A stretch of DNA of 64,000 nt from Rhodopirellula baltica. GTDB lineage: Bacteria > Planctomycetota > Planctomycetia > Pirellulales > Pirellulaceae. Under the pieces are notes generated by a model. It had not been told where the DNA came from. It saw nothing but the letters and a program-made list of their open reading frames with translations, and ran no database searches. Both the position numbers and the translations under genes were made by a program. Below, piece by piece: positions 58,525 through 64,000 of the stretch (position 1 is its first letter; every line of letters begins with the position of its first letter). Location of the stretch: positions 124,001 through 188,000 of the forward strand of contig PPHI01000095.1 of assembly GCA_002901265.1 (NCBI GenBank), in the 5' to 3' direction.

Positions 58525-59118
58525 CTAGTCACGAGGTTGGGGCAACAGGTCCTTCAATTCAAGCGGCCAATGTGCTCTCAGACGTTGCAGGCGCATGCGG
58601 CATGCATCTGGCGTCAAACCAATTTCATCGGCAATGTCAGTCCACGAGCAGCCTTGCATTCGCAATTCGACCAAGCGGTAGTCCAGCGTTCCGAATCGCG
58701 ATTGCAGATACTCTCTCAGGTCGCCTTGTGTCGCATGGTCGAGCGGTTCAGGAACGTCGCTTTGCAAATCGCGGTGTTCATCAATGGTCGCCGTATTGCG
58801 GCGGATGTCACGTTTGCTTGCAGTGTGGAATCGGATCTTTTGCTGCACCTTCTCCCGCGACGCTTTGACCAGTTTGGAGAGTGCCTCCTTAGGAGTCATC
58901 TGGCTGGTGCAGCCGGTGCGTGAAGCGATCAGAAAATCGGTAAACACGCTCTGCGCGATGTCAACCGAATCCAGCATGCGCCGTACTTCGGAACTGGCGA
59001 TGCGGGTACGGATTTCCAGCCGAATTTGTGTCTCGAACTCACGCACAAATTGCGTCGTTGACTCTTCGCAACCCTCGACAGCATTTCGGAGTAGCGTCTC
59101 GATTTCTTGATGATCCAT
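58525..59118 (-). CDS. ECF-type RNA polymerase sigma factor
   Basis: A 197-residue sigma factor. Region 2 includes RRMLDSVDIAQSVFTDFLIA, and region 4 has LVELRMQGCSWTDIADEIGL followed by TPDACRMRLQRLRA, the -35-recognising HTH. It belongs to the planctomycete ECF type that occurs with Ser/Thr kinases; the kinase gene follows 17 nt later, so the kinase probably controls its activity, an inference from neighbourhood. No anti-sigma factor gene is visible. Targets are unknown. Confidence 0.88.
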   Translation of the reverse strand: MDHQEIETLLRNAVEGCEESTTQFVREFETQIRLEIRTRIASSEVRRMLDSVDIAQSVFTDFLIASRTGCTSQMTPKEALSKLVKASREKVQQKIRFHTASKRDIRRNTATIDEHRDLQSDVPEPLDHATQGDLREYLQSRFGTLDYRLVELRMQGCSWTDIADEIGLTPDACRMRLQRLRAHWPLELKDLLPQPRD

Positions 59119-59227
59119 CTCAACCGCTCATGACCGACATTATGAAAAGATTAACCAGATTAAAACTGAGCCAAGACCCACGCACAATGGAAACATTTGT
59201 CGACATTGCGAATTTGAGTTAATCAAT

Positions 59228-59260
59228 AAAAAAACCTCGAAGCAAATCTGCCCCGAGGTT
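59228..59260 (-). terminator. Rho-independent terminator, minus strand, after the Cys-rich gene
   Basis: AACCTCG (59233-59239) and CGAGGTT (59254-59260) form a 7-bp stem. Read on the minus strand it ends in a run of seven T. It lies about 120 nt after the stop of the CxxC-rich gene and upstream of the ECF sigma gene, separating the two. Confidence 0.8.
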
Positions 59261-59379
59261 CAAATATTCACCACTTTGTGGCGTTTTCAGTATACCTGTG
59301 GGCGTGTTCACGCCCTGCGGTCATGTTTGGCTTTGAGGGTGATTCCTCAATTCGATGACGGCGATTGGTGGGCCAATCA

Positions 59380-60021
59380 CTAACGTACCGGTGCAATCGG
59401 GAGTCGACTGACCGATGGTTGACGTGAGACGACCGGTGCCGGGATTCGGAAGTAATCCGCAGCCGAGATCGGTTCGGCGATTGGTTGGTTCAGGTGTGCC
59501 GCGGCAGGAGGTGCGACGATCGAGGGTTGGCCGGGTTCGGTTTCGATCATTTCCACAGGTGCCCCGGTTTCCGCTGGTCCCCCAGTGCAACCACCGTCGC
59601 AACCGTCGCCACAACAAACATCTTTTTTGACCGGTGTCCACGAGTACTCGCAAGCCGGGCAGGTGTACTTCTCTGTTTTCAGCACGCAGACTTTGCGGAC
59701 ACGCGCTCCGTTGTGAACACAGTTGGTGCAGCCTTGTCCGTCGCAGCTATCGCACGCGGCACACGCGGCTTGCTTCGATTTTTGCCATGGGAACACGACG
59801 CGAGGAATGCAGATCAGTTTCGATTCAACTTTGAAGCAAGTCTTCTCGACGTCGACTTGTTCGGCTTTTAACTCGCAGCAGTGGTCGCAAACGGGGCAGT
59901 GGCAGCTCGCTCCGGTCTGGCTGAACAGTTTGCCAGCTTCGGCGGTTGGCGATTGCGAGACCATCAAGGCGACTGCAAAAAGCAGGGCCCAGTTCGCTCG
60001 TTGGAGGATCAATTTGGTCAT
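59380..60021 (-). CDS. Exported CxxC-rich protein of unknown function
   Basis: A 213-residue protein with a signal peptide (WALLFAVALMVSQSPTAEA). The mature part is cysteine-rich: CHCPVCDHCC, CAACDSCDGQGCTNCVHNG, CPACEYSW and CCGDGCDGGC. The CxxC clusters look like zinc-binding knuckles, unusual in a secreted protein unless it sits in a reducing or metal-rich space or the cysteines form disulfides. The last 60 residues are Pro/Ala/Ile-rich. ATG 60021 is preferred to an in-frame ATG at 60039. It follows the porin gene with about 65 bp between. Confidence 0.65.
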   Translation of the reverse strand: MTKLILQRANWALLFAVALMVSQSPTAEAGKLFSQTGASCHCPVCDHCCELKAEQVDVEKTCFKVESKLICIPRVVFPWQKSKQAACAACDSCDGQGCTNCVHNGARVRKVCVLKTEKYTCPACEYSWTPVKKDVCCGDGCDGGCTGGPAETGAPVEMIETEPGQPSIVAPPAAAHLNQPIAEPISAADYFRIPAPVVSRQPSVSRLPIAPVR

Positions 60022-60087
60022 GAGTGATGTCTCAAGCATAAGTATGATTTATTGGAAGCGATGCATTGGTTTGTCTAATGCGTCGCA

Positions 60088-61638
60088 TTAAAAATCGATC
60101 ATGTAGCGGAAGCCGAGAATCGTGAAGTCTCCATCAACACCTTGTGCCAATGGGACGTTCGATCGACCTTGTCCCGCATCTTCGATCTCACCGAACACCA
60201 AGTTCGTTTGCAACTTGGAGTTCGCCGTCCAGTACCAGTTACTGCTGAGTGTTACCGCGTAGCCTTGGCCACCATGGATGTCAGCATCCGACAAGTCCAA
60301 GTAGTCTCCGCGAACGCCAACTGACAGAGCACCCCAGCCCGTTCCCGTGCCGCCACAGCAACGGTCGACCAAGAAAAAGTTTTCAAATGGCTTGACCCGA
60401 TCGATCGTTCCGCTGGTTCGATCCAACGGTACATACTCGCCGGTCAAGAAGTAGTTGGCGAACAGGTACGCACCTTGGAAGTGCAAGTCGTTTCCGTTGA
60501 AGCCGCCGAGTGGATCACGCTGCACCCAGGTGTTGATGTATTCGCCGGTCAATTGGAACGCACCGATGTTGAGCATCGATTCGAAGGCCAATTGCTGATA
60601 GGTTTCGGCACCGAGCAAGCGACCGGTATCCCACCAACGTGAACTGCTGCGAGCGAGCGGTCGAGTTCGGAATCGGCCTTCATTCGAATTGCTGTCGTTG
60701 TCCAGCGTACCGTCGCCATCGGTCGTATTGACCGATCCAGCGATCGCGCAGTGGTAGTAGCCGCGGCCGCCGCTGATCTCGTCATACCAAGGGCTCATTG
60801 CCAAACGGCCGTACATGCCGGCTTCGTCGTAGTCGCCACGATAACGCCCATCGCCAGAGATGTTTTCCAACAGGAACGCACCGTAACGCCAGTTGTAAAC
60901 TTCGCTGTCGCTGTAGCCGTACATGCACGCACCCAATCGACGCGCGTCTTCGTTGAACGATTCGACGACGAGCGGCCGTTCGATGAAGATGTTGTGGCGG
61001 CTGCTGTTGAGGTGATCCAAGCCGATGGGGCGTTTTTGGTTTCCGATCAAGAACTGCTGGTTATGGGGCAGGTTTTTGAACCCCATGTAAGCGTCCTTCA
61101 TCTCCGGAGCACTTGGGTTGTTGAAGTCGATCGAAATGCGGTACAGCATTCCGCCTGGTACATCACCGGACCACGTCAAACGGACACGGCGGAAATCCCA
61201 ACGGTCTTCGGGGTCTTGATTCGGGTCACCCGATTCCAGGTAGTTCGTGCCGGCGTCCTCGTCGATGAAACTCCAATTGTCGAGGTGAACTCGACCGTTC
61301 AGTTTGCCGGAAGGCTTTTTCTTTTTAGCGTCCGCGTCGGCTTTGACCTTGTCTTGATACTTCGTCCAAGATCCTTCCAGGTTTTCAAAACGTTCAACGA
61401 GTGCGTCATAATCAGCACGCGAGACGCTGTCGCCTTCGATCGCGCCGTACTCGGTATCGTCAGCGATCGCTTGCCCGTCGTCTTCCAGCAACGCGATTCG
61501 CTGCTCCGGAATTTCGGGACCAAAATCCAAGTACGGCTCGTCGGCGTTAGCCGCCGAAGCGGTCATTCCGGCGCTCAAAGCCAGAAGTAATGACAAACGT
61601 TTAAAACGTGTGCTGAGTGATCGTCTCATTGCATCCAT
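60088..61638 (-). CDS. OprP/OprO-type phosphate-selective porin
   Basis: A 516-residue outer-membrane protein with a signal peptide (LSLLLALSAGMTASAANA), a coiled-coil segment (about 50-95, ADYDALVERFENLEGSWTKY) and a long beta barrel ending in IDF. The phrases GRVHLDNWSF, GDVPGGMLYRISIDFNNPSAP, GRLAMSPWYDEISGGRGYYH and WGALSVGVRGDYLDLSDADI are in the style of the phosphate-selective porin O and P family. The start is either ATG 61638 or the internal ATG 61629. The divergent neighbour is phoU, consistent with a phosphate role. Confidence 0.85.
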   Translation of the reverse strand: MDAMRRSLSTRFKRLSLLLALSAGMTASAANADEPYLDFGPEIPEQRIALLEDDGQAIADDTEYGAIEGDSVSRADYDALVERFENLEGSWTKYQDKVKADADAKKKKPSGKLNGRVHLDNWSFIDEDAGTNYLESGDPNQDPEDRWDFRRVRLTWSGDVPGGMLYRISIDFNNPSAPEMKDAYMGFKNLPHNQQFLIGNQKRPIGLDHLNSSRHNIFIERPLVVESFNEDARRLGACMYGYSDSEVYNWRYGAFLLENISGDGRYRGDYDEAGMYGRLAMSPWYDEISGGRGYYHCAIAGSVNTTDGDGTLDNDSNSNEGRFRTRPLARSSSRWWDTGRLLGAETYQQLAFESMLNIGAFQLTGEYINTWVQRDPLGGFNGNDLHFQGAYLFANYFLTGEYVPLDRTSGTIDRVKPFENFFLVDRCCGGTGTGWGALSVGVRGDYLDLSDADIHGGQGYAVTLSSNWYWTANSKLQTNLVFGEIEDAGQGRSNVPLAQGVDGDFTILGFRYMIDF

Positions 61639-62034
61639 GCAGTTGACAGGCAAGATGCAGGCCGCCGAGCACCAATCCTTTGGCGCTCACCATAGCAACC
61701 TCGCAAAGTCTTTTGAGACAGAAGCGAATTTCGATGTTGCGAAATTATCTGCCTCAGAAACAGGCGATCGGTTGCAATCGTCAAAACGGATCGATTGATC
61801 CGATTAAGAATTAGCGGTTTGGGGGCGGCTTCATCTTTCGATCGCGATGACCCCTGCGACGCACACAGACTGAAAAGTTTGCGTCATCGGTAGAGGTCCG
61901 TCTCGCAACCCTCGCGACCGCTAAGTTTTCTCTAGTCCGGTCACGGAACCTCGGGTATTATTAACAATGCGTTAAGGAACGGTTGGGTTTTTGTGTGTGT
62001 CCTGTGAGGGCATTTAGCAAGGAGTGGGAAGCGA
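61639..62034. other. 396-bp divergent spacer between porin and phoU
   Basis: It contains the palindrome CGGATC-GATT-GATCCG (61787-61802), a candidate operator. TATTATTAACAAT at about 61955 is AT-rich but no -35 partner was convincing. No Pho box of enterobacterial type was recognised. Confidence 0.4.
61787..61802. promoter_or_regulatory. Palindrome in the porin-phoU intergenic region
   Basis: CGGATC (61787-61792) and GATCCG (61797-61802) flank a 4-nt centre. Its position between divergent phosphate-related genes suggests a regulator site, but no family was matched. Confidence 0.35.
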
Positions 62035-62691
62035 ATGATCGCCAGGAAATCACTAGAACAGAGCTTGGAGATGATCGAAGATTCGATCTCCGGCCAGTGT
62101 GACCAAATCGAAGCGATGATCCGGTCTGCCTACCGTGGGCTTTGTGAGCGATGCATGGGAACCGCCGACAATGTGTTGGCGATGGAAGAACGCATCAACG
62201 AGAACGAAGTTCAAATCGAAGAGCATTGCCTCGCCGTCTTGGCGTTGCATCAACCGGTCGCAAGTGATTTGCGGCGAACTGCGGCGGCATTAAAAATCAA
62301 CGCCGATTTGGAGCGGATTGCTGATCTCGCCTTAAACCTTGCCGAACGCACCGAATCTCTGGTTGAGTTTCCTCATTTGGAAATTCCCAGTCGCCTGACG
62401 GATATGGTGCTGTTCTCGATCAACATGTTGCGAGATGCACGCGAGGCATTCTTGAAAGTCGATAAAGGCCTGGCGATGAAAGTTCGCGGCGATGATTGCA
62501 AACTCGACGAAATGAATCGCCAAGTAATTCTAGAGCTCACCGAAAAAATGACGGCCCATCCGGAGTGGGTGTCTGGCTACCTCCATGTCTTTTCCGCCTC
62601 GCGGATTGTCGAGCGGATCGGCGACCACGCGACCAATATCGCAGAAGACATCGAGTATGTCGTTGATGGCGAAATACATCGGCACCAATAA
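62035..62691 (+). CDS. phoU: Phosphate uptake regulator PhoU
   Basis: A 218-residue two-repeat helical protein. Each half holds the metal-binding pattern of PhoU: EERINENEVQIEEHCLAVLA and, in the second half, DCKLDEMNRQVILELTEKM. LEIPSRLTDMVLFSINML and the final IVERIGDHATNIAEDIEYVV, the PhoU signature, are clear. PhoU restrains phosphate uptake through the Pst transporter and PhoR; neither pst nor phoBR is in the window. AAGGAGTGGG lies just upstream of the start. It is divergent from the porin gene. Confidence 0.95.
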   Translation: MIARKSLEQSLEMIEDSISGQCDQIEAMIRSAYRGLCERCMGTADNVLAMEERINENEVQIEEHCLAVLALHQPVASDLRRTAAALKINADLERIADLALNLAERTESLVEFPHLEIPSRLTDMVLFSINMLRDAREAFLKVDKGLAMKVRGDDCKLDEMNRQVILELTEKMTAHPEWVSGYLHVFSASRIVERIGDHATNIAEDIEYVVDGEIHRHQ

Positions 62692-62720
62692 CTACTCCGC
62701 CATCAAGCGAAGCCGTTCCC

Positions 62721-63188
62721 TCAATTGGCGATCAGAGCCAAGTATTGAATGAAGCCGTCCGGGGAATCATCGCGTAAATGATTCTTCGCGATTCCAAGAA
62801 TGTCTCGTGCGGCTTTGATAATCGATGCGTGGTCGACTTGGTGAGGGGCGAGGTATGCCAATACTTGCTGTCGCAACGCTTGCGCTGCGGGAGACAGCCC
62901 TTCATCCGATTCATCGTCTCGGCTGATCGAACGCAGCGTATGGATCACGACCGAGTCACGCAGTGGGCTTCTGGAGTGGCTGTTCGACAGGATCGCTTCG
63001 ATCATCAACCCCGCAACATCGATCGACACGCTGCTCGTTGGAGCCGCTTGGTGCGAATCGTTGCTGCTGGAGTCATCGCTGCTCGATCCAGTTTGGGCTG
63101 AGTCGGTAGGACGAACATTGCCTTCGTGTCGGCGACGCCGACGACGATCAGCTGCACGAAGGTTCGCCTTGATTTTTGACCGGGACAT
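62721..63188 (-). CDS. Small unknown protein with basic start and helical C-terminus
   Basis: A 155-residue protein, not recognised. An arginine-rich start (KIKANLRAADRRRRRRHEGN) is followed by a Ser/Asp-rich linker and a conserved-looking helical part (VAGLMIEAILSNSHSRSPLR and IIKAARDILGIAKNHLRDD). The charge suggests nucleic-acid binding. It is convergent with phoU, 29 bp away. Confidence 0.5.
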   Translation of the reverse strand: MSRSKIKANLRAADRRRRRRHEGNVRPTDSAQTGSSSDDSSSNDSHQAAPTSSVSIDVAGLMIEAILSNSHSRSPLRDSVVIHTLRSISRDDESDEGLSPAAQALRQQVLAYLAPHQVDHASIIKAARDILGIAKNHLRDDSPDGFIQYLALIAN

Positions 63189-63518
63189 GGGACGTAAAGA
63201 AAGCGCTTGGTACGGTCCGACACACTCCTTCCACGATATCTAATCTGGAAAAAGATTTCAGTGCATCTGGCTGTTTTTTCAGCACTTTGTCATGGCGGGG
63301 ATGCCTGAGTCGGCTTGATGGAGGGGGTTTCCACAGGCAAAGCCGTGATCCGCTCGCCTTCAGTGGACGAAGGCCTGACGCTTTTGTCGGTTGTGTCGGC
63401 TGCGATCGGTCGATCCGAATTGGCGCCCGCGGAAATGCGACACGGATAGATAGTGATGAGCTAGCTTCATACAGCGTCGCGTTCCCCATTCACCGTCAAA
63501 TCGGGTTCACCCCACCGC
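63189..63518. other. 330-bp divergent spacer at the right end
   Basis: Nothing functional was identified apart from a weak AGTGC/GCACT repeat near 63260-63287 around a T-run. The open frame 63176-63688 overlaps the ABC gene in another frame and is a shadow. Confidence 0.4.
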
Positions 63519-64000
63519 ATGATCCACGTCCAACAATTAACCAAACGTTACGAGGATCTGCAGCGAGGTCGTTTTACCGCAGTCGATGGCATCTCCTTTA
63601 CCGCGAAGCGTGGAGAAATCTTCGGCCTACTCGGGCCAAACGGTGCAGGGAAAACGACGGTGCTTCGCATCTTAAGCACCGTGCTTGAGCCAAGCGAAGG
63701 GATTGTGACAGTCGCAGGGTATGACGTGGTTCGTGATCCTGCCGAGGTCCGGCGAAGCATCGGATTCGTCAGCAATAACACCGCCATCTACGATCGCATG
63801 ACCGCGTGGGAGATGGTTGAGTATTTCGGCCGTCTTCATGGGATGCGACGCGATGAATTGCGTGATCGCATGGAGGAACTGTTCAGTCAGTTGCGAATGG
63901 ACGACTTCCGCGACGTGCCTGGCGGAAAGATGTCGACCGGGATGAAACAGAAAGTATCGATCGCGCGGGCGATGATTCACGACCCTCCCGTCTTGATCTT
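63519..64000 (+). CDS. ABC transporter ATPase, NatA-like, cut by window end
   Basis: The first 160 residues of an ATPase. Walker A is [20 protein letters not shown] (about 37-56), the Q-loop region is [20 protein letters not shown] (Asn in place of the usual Gln), and the signature is [20 protein letters not shown]. The pattern matches Na+-export or ABC-2 ATPases (NatA). The rest, including Walker B, lies beyond the window. A matching permease gene is expected downstream. Confidence 0.9.
   Translation, partial: MIHVQQLTKRYEDLQRGRFTAVDGISFTAKRGEIFGLLGPNGAGKTTVLRILSTVLEPSEGIVTVAGYDVVRDPAEVRRSIGFVSNNTAIYDRMTAWEMVEYFGRLHGMRRDELRDRMEELFSQLRMDDFRDVPGGKMSTGMKQKVSIARAMIHDPPVLI

Noticed and set aside
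60751-61590. A 279-codon frame antisense to the porin gene
   Set aside because: Mirror of the beta-barrel gene; composition is atypical and no motif is present.

Overview
The window reads as chromosomal DNA of a planctomycete, most likely a Rhodopirellula-like member of the Pirellulaceae. The pointers are moderate GC content, long intergenic gaps, a PQQ-type propeller protein starting with a WPQWRG motif after its signal peptide, a membrane protein opening with NPYQPP, two Ser/Thr kinases of planctomycete type (one beside an ECF sigma factor), and a groEL-groES-groEL arrangement. This is inference from gene content. No rRNA, tRNA, CRISPR array, insertion sequence or prophage was recognised.

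Layout. 0.1-8.1 kb: mostly minus-strand metabolic genes (membrane-fused spermidine-synthase-like protein, GNAT protein, TIGR03960-type radical SAM protein, UPF0173 hydrolase, trpB) with a small Rieske protein on plus. 8.4-11.3 kb: DUF429 protein, mutM and a terpene-cyclase-fold secreted protein. 11.3-21.0 kb: a minus-strand run of PQQ propeller, ABC exporter, two membrane proteins with overlapping ends, a PlsC-type acyltransferase and a Ser/Thr kinase. 21.6-28.2 kb: plus-strand DUF2064 protein, ThiO-like oxidase, short Rossmann protein, FliO-like protein overlapping a GltS-like transporter, and a pair of ABC-2 permeases. 28.5-32.3 kb: cysC, rpsO and pnp, closed by a strong terminator. 32.5-33.4 kb: an Rpn-family nuclease gene split by a frameshift at a run of eight T. 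33.5-42.8 kb: lipase-like protein, large DUF11 surface protein, lactonase, PolX and a low-complexity secreted protein.

43-50 kb is a protein-folding island: groEL1, groES, groEL2, dnaJ, grpE, then an FmdB zinc ribbon and an isochorismatase-like hydrolase. A textbook -24/-12 (sigma-54) promoter lies about 330 bp upstream of groEL1, with a cluster of TCTGCC/GGCAGA half-sites at the distance expected for an enhancer. No CIRCE operator was seen. I regard this as the most interesting signal in the window.

50.3-54.3 kb is a compact plus-strand gene string with 4-nt overlaps (zinc-ribbon protein, two poorly known proteins, sugar-phosphate epimerase, degenerate receiver-like protein, PIG-L deacetylase). 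54.3-59.1 kb is a regulatory island: an NtrC-type activator, a NarL-type regulator, a non-RD Ser/Thr kinase and an ECF sigma factor. 59.4-62.7 kb holds a secreted CxxC-rich protein, an OprP-like phosphate porin and a divergent phoU. The right edge carries a short unknown protein and the start of an ABC ATPase cut by the window end.

Many long open frames lie antisense to real genes (for example opposite groEL1 and pnp). They were treated as shadows.
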